Source: Antitrichia curtipendula (lineage: Eukaryota > Streptophyta > Bryopsida > Hypnales > Leucodontaceae). Taken from it: a DNA stretch of 64,000 nucleotides. Shown piece after piece: positions 24,101 to 37,030 of this stretch. Both the position numbers and the translations under genes were made by a program. Below the pieces are notes generated by a model, which was not told the DNA's origin, did not search any database, and saw only the letters and a list, made by a program, of their open reading frames with translations. The stretch spans positions 23,560,001 to 23,624,000 of the forward strand of contig OX579635.1 in NCBI GenBank assembly GCA_951230915.1, read 5' to 3'. Numbering within the stretch: position 1 is the stretch's first letter; the number at the start of each line of letters is the position of its first letter.

Positions 24101-26297
24101 TAGCTGAGTGGAATATGTGCGAACTCTCATAAATTTTGTCAGGTGTCTATTTATAGTGTGTTTCCTGCTGACAAGGACAATGTATTGGGTGCTCAGGGAG
24201 GGTGGACCCAGCCGAACTCCTCGCTAATCTTGACGAGGCGATTGGTAAAGCGAAGGAAGAGGTTGCCAGCAGGAAGGATATCATGACTCTAATGGAGAAG
24301 TGGATGTCAGCATGTGAAGAGGAGGGATGGCTTGAGGACTACAACAAGGTACACATCTTCTTTTGTAGTGGATTCATTGTAATACTTCACCCAATTTTAG
24401 GTCGAGGATACTAAAACCGTTAGGCACTGATACCGTCTGGAATAGACCCCTGTTACCAACATCAACTCACCAATTCCGTCACTTTGCTCGACTTATTAGG
24501 AAGCGTTGTAAGCATTACTTCGCTATGTATTCATCGTCACAGATTTTTGATTGGAAATGGGATTGTCTCCTGTCACCTCCAACCTCCCATTTTGAAATTC
24601 ATACATGGAATTAACATTTTGATTTCAACAGGCTTGTCTCTTGCACTTAAGTGATCTCTCCATAGTTCTAAGCATCTCCCAATGAAAGCACTCTCCTTCA
24701 TATGTTAGAATAATAAAAACGATACAGATGGTGCCCTCTATCATGCAAGCTTCCTTTGTCTGCTACAACTTTGAAGGCTAATTGTTTGCTCCATCTGTTC
24801 AGGACGAGAATAGATTTGCTACGAAAGGTGCTCACTTGAATCTGAAACGAGCTGAGAAAGCCCGTGCAGCCATCGTCAAACTTCCTGGTATAGTTCTTTC
24901 TCTCAAGGGAAGCTTGAGATCAATTTCCCAACACAGGTCAAAACAAGAAGCTTAAAATTTGAACCCATATCATGTGCAAGTTGGGGTGTGATAACAAACT
25001 TCATAGAAGCTATTTCATGTATGATACCTATTGATATATTTGAGTTAACAAGTGTTTAATTCACCACAAATACGTAGCTTGGAACCTTGTTATATCTGCA
25101 TGCCACATAAGAGCAATGCAAGCGTCACCTGTACATGCTCAATCTTGCTACTTGACCTAATGTAAAGTCGCAATTGATGTAAACGAGGTAAAATACATTT
25201 TTTGCACCAATCAATGTGTAGGATCTCGTAATAAATCATGCTTGTTGCTTCGACCTGTGTCAGCTAAAGGGGCCCTAAGCTGAGTTCTAATCAGCTGGAT
25301 TGTGTTTAATATTTTTGAACAGCAATGGTGGAGTCCCTGACACAGAGGACGAAATCTTGGGAGGATGAACGAGGCCTCCCCTTCATGTTCGATGGGGTAC
25401 GCCTTACCAATCCATACACAAGCTGTCTTTCTTGATGATGCTCAAACACTAGAATTCTCCTGATCTCACTGTGCATGACAATCATGGCAGGTGCGGTTAC
25501 TAGCTATGCTGAATGAATACAAGACTCTGAGGGAAGAGAAAGAGGAGGAGAAGCGTCGACTCAGGGTACGGATCATCCAATGCCCTCTTTGCTTTGTGGA
25601 AATGATCCTTGCATCAGAAATGTCTCTCACTATCTACCAATTGTTTATGTGCTACTCCAAATGATTGATGGGTTGATACTTAGATGACATTGCTGTAGTA
25701 CTGTTTTAGTGACTTTACAGAATGCTAATAGATCAAAATTTGAAAAGCTCTTTAAAACACTGGGAAGGCAGTAGAACGGCACTAAAAGTTCCATTTCTGT
25801 ATTAAACTATGAAGTATTTGAGGCTAACGAAAACAGTCGATAATCAGTGAGGAGGGACTTTGTCATTTGAATCTAAACAAAAAAATTCTCAACAACTTGT
25901 TACTGACGTTGAGCTGCTACAGGATCACAAGAAAGTACGCGAGCAAATGATCACCGAAAAGGAGACTCTATTTGGGTCAAGGCCTAGTCCTGCCAAGGGA
26001 CCTCTTAGTGCAAAGAAAGGCGAAAGGGGCCCTCGAATCAGCAACTTTGGAGGAGCGAATGGACACACGCCAGCAGCCAGTCGGAGGTTGTCGCTGGGCA
26101 GTAATGCCATAATGCAGCCAGCAGCAACTCCAACGCCAGAATTGTCTCGGAATGGAAGCCTCAATTCACGAGCCAACGGGAAAGCCGTGAAAAGTGAAGG
26201 ACCCAGCGCTGCGGTTGCAACTCCAGCCACGGTTGAGAAGGAGATCACAAGCACCGAGGGTGAATCGGCTCCTACAGCCCCTGAGCCGCAGCAGTAG
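21140..26297 (+). CDS. MAP65: MAP65/ASE1 microtubule-associated protein, copy 1
   Basis: Cross-linker of antiparallel microtubules in the spindle midzone and phragmoplast, or in cortical arrays. Eleven exons: 21140-21217, 21357-21560, 22286-22525, 22940-23152, 23540-23695, 23923-24082, 24197-24348, 24803-24887, 25323-25396, 25491-25565 and 25923-26297. They give 603 residues with consistent phases. The start is chosen because it leads into CGSLLRELQ and then IWDEVGESDVERDKMLLQLE, the conserved N-terminus. Residues about 27-300 are heptad-rich coiled coil (dimerisation rod). Residues about 300-480 form the conserved microtubule-binding region, with KMKELVLKKRLEL, LMEKWMSACEEEGWLEDY, KGAHLNLKRAEKAR and FMFDGVRLLAMLNEY. 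The tail is basic and Ser/Pro/Ala-rich, includes RRLSLGSNAIMQP and ends PEPQQ. It lacks the terminal FSFEERR-type motif found in copy 2. An intron at 24083-24196 is absent from copy 2. Confidence 0.95.
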
Positions 26298-28690
26298 GCC
26301 TCCTTGTTGGTACGCAATCTACCTCTATTCAAAGCCCGTGGTTTCTCTGTTGCAGATATGTAAAACTCAATGTCTTTTCTTCACTAATGTTCTATTTCTT
26401 TTCATATGTAAGAATGTGACCTGATTCTTCCGCTAAGAATAGAACGGAGCCTCTCGCAATGCAACAAGACATCCAACGTTTCATCCTAAAAAGTTTCATC
26501 AAGCTGCAAGGTTTCATTGAGAAGATGTTTGGATTTCAGTAGGATTTTAGCAAGAATGACCGAAAGGAAAACTGTGTGGATGAGACTGTGACAGTTCTCA
26601 TTTAATATTATAGATAATACTCTTTTCGTTTCTACAAGCACTTTGATAATGTGATTCATTTTATAAATTGCTGATATATCGACGTCTTTCCTCGACAAAG
26701 GCCTTGGCTCGATTGCTGATCTTGGGTTGGCCCTTCTGCCTACGTCTGCTAAATTGCTTATTTCATTCTGCAGTGAAGATTCTGTTCGTGGAAGAGGTTG
26801 CTGCTTGGGCGTGCAGTTTCAACTGAAAATGTTCAATGGTAACCAGCTCCAGCCCTCTGAACTAAGACTGAGCAGCCTTGCCAAGAGAGCTCGAGATAAC
26901 CATGTCGCCTTTTGCATTTTCCACATGCACTAATTTACAGCCACTAAGCAAGAGACCCGGGGGTGGGGTGGGGTGGGGGTGGAAGTGGGCTCCTCTTGTG
27001 CGTAGTCCAGTTTGAAGGAAAACCCTAGAATCATTCAGATCTGGAAAATGATCATTGATTAGTTAGCATCAGGAGACATGAGGAACTGAAGGGAGCTGGT
27101 GACTTCAGTAAACTGGAGAGGAAGCTGAATTTCTAGGCTGTGCATATGACATCATTTTATGCCAAGGAACAATGGTTGTGCGGGACAAATATATAGTGAA
27201 TTATCGAAGTCTGCAATGTTGGACCACTTCGTTTTTCCGGCGATCACTTTGCTGAGAATTTTTTTATGTCAATGCCTTCCTAATCATCCCAAGTTGTGGA
27301 AGTTTGATAGATTGTCAAAAGAACTGAGGGTGCAACTCATGGTCAAAGAAAATGACAGCTCCCAAGGCAACGAAGTTAGTAAATCTAAATATGCACGACT
27401 GCGCGCATGCTGTACTGTAACTCTCAAACGCACCAGTAACAACGAAAAGTGCTTACTTCAACAATAAACTATATGACAAACGATGTGAGAATTTGTGTCA
27501 GAACGACTGCCGCTATGTCACTTGTGTGTTAGACATATCTTCCAGATTAATGCGTTGAAACATTGTTGCAGTTGACAATCGCCACTTCCTTATTTACAGT
27601 AAGGTAGTGTCTTCTTGAAACCGCCCCTATTTTGAGGTGAAGAATGGAGATGGGGTGATCCTTAAATGGACCAGTTTAGCAATTGAATGCATTGAGGAAA
27701 AATTGTTTTTCTATTGCAAGAGCCAATCATTGTCTTTGATTTCTGCACATGTCTTTACAAATTGCAAGTGGACAGATTTTGGAAGACCTATGGTCACAAA
27801 TAGGTGCCTATGTCCTCAATCTTTGAAAATTCATAAGTAAACAAAAAATGCTTGGAAAAATACAAAACCACTTGTGTTCGGTTCCACTTTTATTTTCTTT
27901 CTCTGAAAAATGATCTAAAAATGTTTTCGTCCATGAAAGCCTGTGGAAAAGGCGGACCAGCCCTTAAACGGTCGCTTTATGAGCATACTACCTTATATAC
28001 ATTTTTTAGAATCCACACGAAATCCTAACTGTGTTTGTTTTTCATCTGCAGAGAAAAGTGACATTTTCATCGGTGCATACATCGGGCCGTTTGTCCCGTT
28101 ACACCTGTACTCACTGCAACGCTGCTCTACTAAAGTGACCCTACTTCCGTGCCCGTGTCTTTCTTTTCACTTTCATTAAGAAATATGGTCTGCAAATGTG
28201 ACCATTTGCTCAACCTTTGAACTTCGAGGGGAAGATATGTTGGTCATTTACACGTGGCACGTTTGACTAAACGCATTCCCATCCACGTTCCCCAATCATG
28301 ACATAAGATCTGCCGCAAAATATGCTCAAAGAGTTTGGTACGCAGCACAAAAGTAAGTAGTGAGAATACTTGGACTTTTACAACGAAACTGTCCAACAGT
28401 CACATTCTTCACTGCAGTGCCAACCTGACATTGGCCCAGAGTAAAGTGTCAATTGCCTGAAATCCTACAGGCTTTCCAGGCTGATAATCAGTCATCCTCT
28501 ACCAGATAAAGTCACTAAGTAAAATAAAGCAATCATATTGCACTGGAGGAGCACCGCGATCTCTGGTACTGAACCCAGTTCAGCCGACTGGTATATATAA
28601 CAATGAAGCTATTCACTACGGACGTGAAAGTTCCGAAATAAAAAGAAAATGTACAGAGAAGAAAACCAAAATTGAAATACTGATTGCGCT
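26298..28690. other. Region between the two convergent MAP65 genes
   Basis: This is 2.4 kb shared by both 3' ends. It includes a G-rich GGGGTGGGGTGGGGGTGG tract near 26958-26982. ORFs of up to about 100 codons occur but none shows a recognisable domain. Part of both ends is presumably 3' UTR. Confidence 0.4.
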
Positions 28691-31600
28691 TTAGCTTTGA
28701 GCACCCATCCAGAACCCCGTTTGCAAGTCCCCAAAGGGTACACTGGCCCTGCGCTCCTCAAACGAGAATTCAAGGCTCTGCTGCATGCGAGGAGTTGTAT
28801 TCTCCAAGTCCCCAACACGGGGAGTGCTTGGAGTGGTCTTCATGGGGCTCTTCAAATAGGCAGCAGCTGCGGGCGTGGTAGGTCTATTTGAGGCAGCTCG
28901 GTTGGCAGCATCATCCACGTGCAATTGCTGCAACGCCGCTGCAGGAGGAAAAGGAGACAGAGGTTGGCGAGGAGCTAGAGCTTCTTGTGCTTGCGGCTGA
29001 CTACGAGCAATCACACCATTGTTGCCACCTAGTTGCATAAAATGACTAAATGAGGGTGGGCATCAAGACGACCAAAACCACTGTTGCTGGAGACTGTAGA
29101 CTAATCTACAAGCTGCCAGCATCGACGACGTTCTCACAGAGCAGCAAAACAAACTTCAGCATTTCAGGAAAAGCAGCCTCCACTGCTCCTTGACTCCAGT
29201 TGAAACTGATTTCATGGAACTGATCTCCCTAGGAACGCAAAAGAATTAACCGTGCTGATTAGTGTTTATCCCGACACGTGGCTGCAGCTCCACGAAGACT
29301 ACCGGAATCGAGAGGAAGTGGGAGCTGACCCACCTGCAGAGCTCGCGTCGTCCTTATTGATTGAAACGTAGTTAGAAGGGGCAGCTGGTCTTGGACGCCC
29401 TGGCTTTAGCTCTTTCGCGAAGTGTCCCATTCGTGTCGTGTTACCGTTACGAGTGAATTCCGGAGTTCCTGGCTGCATTATAGCATTGCCAAGCGATAGC
29501 CGCCTATTTGGCACAGTTTGCTGACTGCCACCAATACTACTGGCTCTGGACCCGATACCAGCTCTTCTCGGGTTGATAGCGTTCTTGCTAGGGCTAGGCT
29601 TCGATCCGAAGAGACTTTCTTTCTCATTTAACAGTTGCTCTTGTAGCTTCCTCTGATCCTGCAAAGACAGAACGGACTGGAACTCAGAAGAGTACAGATG
29701 TTGGAAGCTTAATACCAATACTACATTAGAATGAAAAATTAATCATAAGAACCGTCAATAAGTAATAGATGTTAGCTCATTACTCTCATTCGCCGCTTCT
29801 CCTCCTCCTTCTCTTCCCTGAGATGATTGTACTCATTCAGCATTGCAAGGAGTCGCACCTGCCAACCACAGCAATCACCAAGAATCAGAAAAAACTGATT
29901 ACATTAAGACGAATACAGCTTTAAAGCCTCTTAGAGAGGTACAACACCATGCGCTCCTTACCCCATCAAACATGAACGGGACATTACGATCGTCTTCCCA
30001 AGCTCTTGTCTTCTGTGTCAAGGAATCCACCAGAACTGCGTTCATTTGCAAAACCATTGAGTAGTTCAGATTGCAGTATCAGATAAATAAGTCAGAACAG
30101 TGATAGGATATTAATTAAAATGAACATTATGGAAGTAGCAACTGTAAAACAAGAAATGCTCTAATTGAAACAGGCGCAGGCGCTCTCAACTACCTGGAAG
30201 TTTGGCAATGGCCGCACGAGCCCTTTCTGCTCGTTTAAGGTTTATGTGAGCACCCTTGCTTGCAAAACGATTATCATCCTGCGACAGTCCCTTGCCCATC
30301 AGCTACCGTGCAATAATTTACATGGTGCAATAATTTACATGAAACAATAGCCCAGGTGGGTAAGGAATAGAATTTACCTTCTGGTAGTCTTCAAGCCATC
30401 CCTCTTCCTCACAAGCTGACATCCATTTCTCCATTAGTACCATGATGTCTTTCCTGCTGGCTACTTCTGCCTTTGCTTTGCAAATCTCGCCCTCCAGATT
30501 CGTGAGGAGATCCGCTGCGTCCACAATGCCTGATTCAATCAATGCAACGAGCTTGTCCTCAGCGGTGTTCGGATCCGCCTCCAAATGCGCATTCCTACAT
30601 ACCTCTTCCAGCTCCATACGCTTCTTCAGCACGAGCTCCTTCATCTTGCTGGTTTTGAGCGTTTGAAGTCGTTCAACCTCGATTTCCGCCTGGTTCATGC
30701 ATATTCCGGATAAGAAAATTTTCAGCATAAAAAATGATCAAACTGCCGTGCCCAACAGTTCACCATGAAGATAATCCGTCAAACTATCCATGACACCTTA
30801 ATGTTTCATGGAAACTGAAATGAACTGACCTGCTCGATCGTTTCCAATGAGAGGGAACCGGGAGTGGCAATTTCATCTTCCTCAGCCGCGATGTTGCACG
30901 TGACATGTTCGAACATTTGTTGTTCATACACTGGAGTATCCATCAGACTCCACAACTCTACCATCGATGCGCCAAGTTCTTTAATCTGAGAGAATCCAGG
31001 ACGAGTGTTAGAAGAAACTGAGGATGTCAGCATAAGAAAGGCAATGATCTCTTCCACAACGTCCGCATTGGGAACCAAGACTTTTTCCAATCCTACGGAA
31101 AGTTCATGGAGAGAGTTGAAGTTGACACGGATGAGTAGCAACCTTTGAAATTCGTTGCTTCTTTTCGACCTCCAAAGACTGAATAGTCTTGACAAGCAGG
31201 TCGAGGGTATCGTTGCTGATACTCTTGGGCAGACCCTTGGCATCGTCCAGACTAGGGTGGACTTCAGAAACGAGTTGAAAGAAGTCCATGCCAAGTACGG
31301 AGCAGGATTGATGGATCAAGTTGACATACTCCAGCACTTTGTGTACCCGTTCACTCTGTCAGAGGCACAAAAAATTCAATCAACTCTAGGTTTATTACTC
31401 AGGGATCAGAGTGGTCTACACATGAACCAACTAGCACTTCAGACGTAACATAACTGGAATTTCTTGACACCACATTGTCAACCACTAGAGGTGGAGACTT
31501 AGTTAGACGACCAGTAAATACCTTCTCCTTCTGGAGCGTTGCTAGCTGAACATGATACTCCTCTAATCTCCTGATCGTAAGATCGTGCTCTTCATCAGAA

Positions 31601-32281
31601 TACATATCTCCGTAGTTCGATCCTGCGATTTCCCCACAAATATTGGCAATCTGCGTCTTCACTTCCGCAAACTGCTTAGCACGTTCCTCTTTCCTCTTGC
31701 GAAGCTCTTCTAGGTGAGGTCCAATCGATGCAACCTGCTCCTTCAAAGTACCACCGCGTCTCTCCTGCAATGAATTTCGCAAACAGAGTTACAAACCCGC
31801 AGAGAATAGTTCGAAATGTAGGGGTCGTGTTGGTATCATATCCAATTCATTCCTTGGCATCGGAAGCCTACTTGCATTGAACTCTCAATTTAGCGAGAAA
31901 GAAACTCACTCGCTGACTAAGCGTGGGTTCCCCTAGAGCAGAAAAGAGTGCAGCAAATTCGCCTTCCGCACTAGCAAGAGTCTGATGCAGACGAGCGCGA
32001 TTTTGACTGGCGTTGTCCACTTTCCGTCTGTAAACCTCCAGACACTCTTGCTCCAACTGCAATAGCATTTTATCTCTCTCGGAGTCGCTCTCACCGACTT
32101 CATCCCAGATGTGCTGCAGAGAGAATGTCCATCAGAGATGAAGTGATAGAAAATAATGAGAAATTCTTGTACAAGTCATTAAAGAAATATCAGAAACCAA
32201 GCATAGTTAACACACCTGAAGCTCACGAAGCAGCGAACCACAAGTCGTATCCACCTGCTGCACTCCAGGTTGTTGTCCCAT
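28691..32281 (-). CDS. MAP65: MAP65/ASE1 microtubule-associated protein, copy 2
   Basis: Paralogue of the facing gene, with the same predicted microtubule-bundling role. Eleven exons on the minus strand: 32281-32216, 32113-31910, 31764-31522, 31355-31143, 30985-30830, 30689-30378, 30278-30194, 30035-29962, 29858-29784, 29658-29334 and 29028-28691. They give 696 residues. The N-terminus is MGQQPGVQQVDTTCGSLLRELQ. The microtubule-binding region has KMKELVLKKRMELEEVC, LMEKWMSACEEEGWLEDY, GAHINLKRAERAR and FMFDGVRLLAML. The tail contains RRLSLGNAIMQPGTPEF and, in the last exon, FSFEERR, a motif I recall near the C-terminus of plant MAP65s. Exon 6 is one 312-bp exon where copy 1 has two. If the donor at 29334/29333 is not used, the frame stops at 29299 (TAG) and gives a shorter isoform without the FSFEERR tail. 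Confidence 0.94.
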
Positions 32282-33300
32282 TGCAAACTCCTTCGTTGTC
32301 ACCTAAACCATCACAATGAAAAATCCACATGAAACCGCGCGCCTTGGATTCCAACAAACCCGTATTCAATCCAAAGATCCACACCGAATCAATCGCTTTC
32401 CAAACCTTGATCACCACCTCAAGAAAATCCCGCTCAAGTATACAAAAAAATCCAACTAATCCAAGAAAACCAAAAAACTCTAATAAAACATGTAATCAAG
32501 AAATCTAATCGATCCCCCAAACCATAACCATTACCACTCACGACCACAATAGACCAAAGATCCTACCCAAAACCCCAAGAACCACCACTACTTCTACTTA
32601 TACACACACAAATTCAAACCGCTCTCCAATGCCACCTCGTGGACAGAAGTACTAAAATCCCCACCATACCTGCCAATCGATCTAGTCTCCAAAGAAGAAC
32701 AGATAGCTCCGTGACACATAAACACGTATTCGTTCGAAAACCTCGGGAGACTCCTTCCTTCACTAAGTTGTGAGATCAAAGCGAACGCTGAAAGAAATGG
32801 AGGCCGTGTACACTGATGGATCCACCGAAACACACAGCGAGGGTTACTATGGGAAGCGTATCGGACGAATCTGTGTTTCTCCGGGCGGCGCTACGGATTA
32901 CAAGTGAGCTAAGCGAACGTTGAGATTGAATCCGAGTAGGGGTGGGTGGGGGGAGAAGACAAGGAACGGGAAGGAGGGAAAACTGGGAAGAAGGCCGTTG
33001 GGGAGAGCGATGATGGCAGCGTGACTTTCGAATGGGGCGGACGAAGTGCCGTTTTTCTGTGTCGCTTTTGCTTTCATCCGTCTGGAGGTTGTTTCATTCA
33101 TCTATCTGGAGCTTTTTTCATTCATCCGTTGGGGTCATTCACGGGCAGGGTGTGGGGGCCATTTAATGGGCGCCGTCGCTGTTCGAATTTCGGAGGTTCT
33201 TGGCGTGGAATGAATTGGCGAGTGGTTCATTACAATTTGAAAGCATCGACATCCGCAGTACAAAGAAGCTCCTGACGACAAATCGTGGATGAAAAGTTTG
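32282..33300 (-). promoter_or_regulatory. 5' leader and promoter region of MAP65 copy 2
   Basis: From the start codon to about 33.2 kb the sequence is GC-richer than the intergenic DNA beyond, which marks the leader/promoter. It has pyrimidine-rich leader-like sequence on the minus strand near 32.93-32.99 kb. ORFs on both strands in this stretch lack domain signals. No specific transcription-factor site stands out. Confidence 0.4.
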
Positions 33301-35790
33301 TAAGAACCGTCCAAATAAGCAATTGGAGGCACATCTTTCTAGAAAAAAAAAACACTATTTTTGTAGTATTAGCTACTGACAATCATGATTTTTTTTTTAA
33401 GTTTATAATTTTTGGATATGACATGAAATTTCTACGAATTTTTTAAGTGGACGCTCCCCAGACTACATAGCTAGATCTAAAACCCAAAACCTAAAAAATC
33501 AGTGGTCAACCAATTGCATTTAAGTATGGGGGTGGTTTAATGGCACTTTGGAGGAATCTTTAATGGAAATTTATTGTACAAGAAGGAGGGGGGGCAATTT
33601 TCTCCCTAGTGTCCAACAAAGCAAAAGGGAGTTGTTCCTCTTTCAGATTGCCTAATTTTGTGTTGGATGGTATTGAAGAGAGAAAGCAAGAAATAACTTC
33701 AACTACTTTGAGGCCGGACTTTTATGTGGTTGTAATAAAAAAAAACTTTCAAATAAGACTAACAATTTTTTGATTCCAATGCATGGAAGTGTGCAATATT
33801 TGCATGAGAAAAAATCAGAATAGTTTGTTGGCATCATTATGTGGAAAAAAGTACTTCAATTGGTAGGGGAGCAAATTTCTAACTTCCATAAAATTAATTT
33901 TAACATTAAGCTCTAACTTATAGATTGCTTTAAGTTTGACAACAAGACAAAAGTACACCTAAAATGCAATTTCTACCCACTCACAAGATAGAGCTACTCT
34001 TAAAAGCAACAATTTCTCCCTACTCACATGAAAATGTAAACATCATAGAAGTTAGCTAAAGCAATCTTGATCCTATAAAACTTGAAATTTGTTTTTTGAT
34101 TAGACTCCACATAGAAATACACCCCACGGATTTGTTCATTTGGGGTCCCTTGTCTAATTGAAAGGATCTTATCAAATGTTTAATGAGTATTGTAAAATCT
34201 CTTATTTTTTATTTTAGGCAAGAGTTTAGGACATCATATAATTAAATTATTAATTTCGAAAGCATTGGAATTAGTTGTATTAAAAAGGGATTCTAGGCTC
34301 TCATGAATAGAAGTAAAACATTTAATGCAAGAAAGGGGGTGCAATTAGGTCCAATTATCTTCTTCTATGACGTTTGTCTAGGGCATCATTTAATAGGCAC
34401 CATCACTTGTTCAGATTTCTTCAAAAGTTTAGTTTGGTGCAAAAAAAAAGATGAATTTTACACAATTTAAAAGGCATCTTCTAAAATAGTCCTACAACAA
34501 TCCTTGAGAAGAAAAATAATTTGGGGCTTTGTTCCAAAAAGTTCTTTGAGTTAAACAAAGGAACTTATTATTCACCAAGGATGATAAAACTTAGTTTATT
34601 TGAATTCAAATTTGAATAGAGAATCTAAGTTAGTGAAGAATGGTCATAAGATACAAAATTACACACTCCAAATTAGGAATCAAGTTTTTACAGCCATTCC
34701 CAAGCAATGGAGGGAAAAAATTGCCCTCATTGTCCTCACTGTCATTGTGGTACACTAGTAGCACTATTCTGAACAACATCATTGGATACATAAGTGATCC
34801 ACTCTTTAATAAATGGAGTTGGTATTTGATGTAACAAGTTGTTGTTACTCATGTATGTATGTTCTAAGAGCATCTTTACCATTGCACACTAAAACATGCT
34901 ACGCTCTCATATCTTTAGTTGAAGAACCTTCTAACCTTTTGTTTTTCACCCTTCTAGACCAAAGGTACTCCATAAATGATGAATTGACAACACTAACTGA
35001 AAGTAGGAAGAGACTAATTACACTTAGATTTGACAAATCTATTTTTAACATTGTAGGATAGAAGCCTTCAAGAATATTTGGAGGGACTTATTAATAGCAT
35101 TTTCATCTACTTTGCTTCTTTGTTAGACCTTCTTAGTTTTGAGGTTTAAGATTTAGATGCTATGTAATCCGTATTATTTTCATAACCAACAAAATTAGTT
35201 AGGTATGTAGAAATGAAGTAGTGTCTTTGGTCAAAAAATGAACTTTTTTCTTCATTGATTTACAATGGAGAAGACAAATCACAAAAAAATTTAAATTGTC
35301 ATTGGATGAGAAAAATGACATAGACAACATATTTTTACAAGTTGGTATTGAAATGTTGATCATTAAGTCTCACAATTAAATGAACATATCAAAAGATCAT
35401 TTAGTACCTTGAACTTAAATCAATAGACATGTCTTGGTATATAATTTTGGCTTGTGGTATTAGTTCGAACAAATCTAAACTAACCATGAACTTTCCACTA
35501 CTCATTCAACCGGGGTTATTAGTGTTTAAGTCTATAAACTTGAGCTCATGAGCCCAGTAGCTTGGGCACCTAGTCTACATTATAAGTACCTATATTATCG
35601 ACACCTTCTATGGTTATAAGGAACCAACGTAGGCGACTATATTATAGGCACCTTTCATGGTTATAAAGTACTTGTATTATAAGTATGTATGTTATAGGCA
35701 CCTTCAATGATTGTACAATACCTGCATATACCTAAGCTCAAGGCTTGTAAACTCACATTTCTAAACTCACACTCTAGTATCATTGCTCAC
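33301..35790. other. AT-rich intergenic region
   Basis: No gene seen. Low-complexity AT-rich DNA without clear repeats except scattered poly-A runs. An AAGAGCATC word near 34866 resembles the end of the MITE at 3614, but no partner end was found. Confidence 0.45.
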
Positions 35791-35794
35791 TTAA

Positions 35795-35933
35795 CCCTTG
35801 AAAGGCCCTTGGGGTCCCACGATCATTAATTTACTTTGTATTAAACAATATTTGATCAATGATTTTCTGGTCAAATACCACGATATTCATAATACAGTAT
35901 ACGGCTGCAAAGGGCTTTTAGGCCCTTCTAGGG
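35795..35933. mobile_element. TTAA-flanked MITE, piggyBac-like ends
   Basis: A 139-bp element bounded by TTAA on both sides (35791-35794 and 35934-35937). The left end reads CCCTTGAAAGGCC and the inverted right end CCCTAGAAGGGCC, 11 of 13 matching. More loosely paired GC-rich sequence continues inward (left GGGGTCC, right AAAGCCC). TTAA target duplication plus CCCT-starting inverted repeats are the signature of piggyBac-superfamily elements. The interior is AT-rich and non-coding, so it would be a non-autonomous derivative. The superfamily assignment is inferred from ends and target site alone. Confidence 0.6.
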
Positions 35934-36348
35934 TTAATTTTATGTGTGTATGAGTTTATTCCACTTATACATTGTATTGTGTTGATAAATATTAATCATT
36001 AATATTGAAGATTTTAATAAGGTATTAATATTAATTAGAATTCATCTCGCAAACATCTGAAATACCTTGATCTCCTCCCAAGCACACTTCTTATTTTGAA
36101 CACCTTAAAAATTCAAACCTCTAGAAAAAAAAAACTTGTTTAAAAATGTGTTAGTCAGCTGAGCAAATGATTTTAAGAATGCAAGCAGAGTTTCTCTCAC
36201 ATAAACTTGCCAACTTAGAATTAGACCCTATTAGGCATTCATTCTTGTATTGACCCTAACTATTGACCCTCCAAATGCTAGCTTATGAAATTAGTCTTAT
36301 GAGTTTTGTGCACTTCAGGGCTTGCATGCCTGCAATGATTGTTTATCC

Positions 36349-36808
36349 ATCATGAAATCAAATTACCCTAAGTGAAGGTCAAATTTGGAAACACGTAAGT
36401 CATTTTTGTGAAAAAGTGTCACATATCACCTTGTGATTTGTGTGAGGTGACACGGACCCTTGAGAATTTGACATGGAAATTCAATTTCAACACCTAAGTG
36501 CCGAATCAGACCTTCACGTATAGAAGTGCATTGATAACTATTTTGTCACATTCAAATTAATAATAAATTGTATTATTCATCATGAAATCAAAGTACCCTA
36601 AGTGAAGGTCAAATTTGGAAACACTTAAGCCATTTTTGTGAAAAAGTGCCACATATCACCTTGTGATTTGTGTGAGGTGACATGGACCCTTGAGAATTTG
36701 ACATAGAAATTCAATTTCAACACCTAAGTGCTGAATCAGACCTTCACGTATGGTAGTGCATTGATGACTATTTTTATCACATTCAAATTAATAATAAACT
36801 GTATTACT
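36349..36808. repeat. Recent tandem duplication, period 230 bp
   Basis: Two head-to-tail units, starting CATCATGAAATCAAA near 36349 and 36579, are almost identical, with only scattered substitutions over 230 bp. Each contains CCTTGTGATTTGTGTGAGG and ends in AATAATAAA(T/C)TGTATTA. No coding capacity. The high identity points to a recent event compared with other repeats in the window. Confidence 0.9.
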
Positions 36809-36889
36809 TTCAATCTCTATGTGATTAAAATATTGTGCTAGAATCACATGCTAGATGGTGTTGTTATATTTTTTTTATGTAGTGAGAAG

Positions 36890-37030
36890 TGGTATTACAC
36901 TAAAACCTATCTAAAGTAATACTCTCTAAATAATAACCTCTCCAAGGTAATATTGATTGCCCAATTCCTACTTGGATTGCATATAAAGCGTCATTAATAT
37001 AATGAATTTCCCTAATATAATTGAATCGAC
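36890..37030 (+). mobile_element. Possible pogo/Emigrant-like transposon end
   Basis: ACACTAAAACCTATCTAAAG, followed by TAATACTCTCTAAATAATA and further blocks of that type, resembles the ends of plant pogo/Emigrant-type elements (CAGTAAAACCTCTATAAATT). A matching opposite end was not found, so this may be a truncated copy. Confidence 0.35.

Noticed and set aside
25925..26332. 135-codon minus-strand ORF opposite the last MAP65 exon
   Set aside because: Antisense shadow of a GC-rich coding exon.
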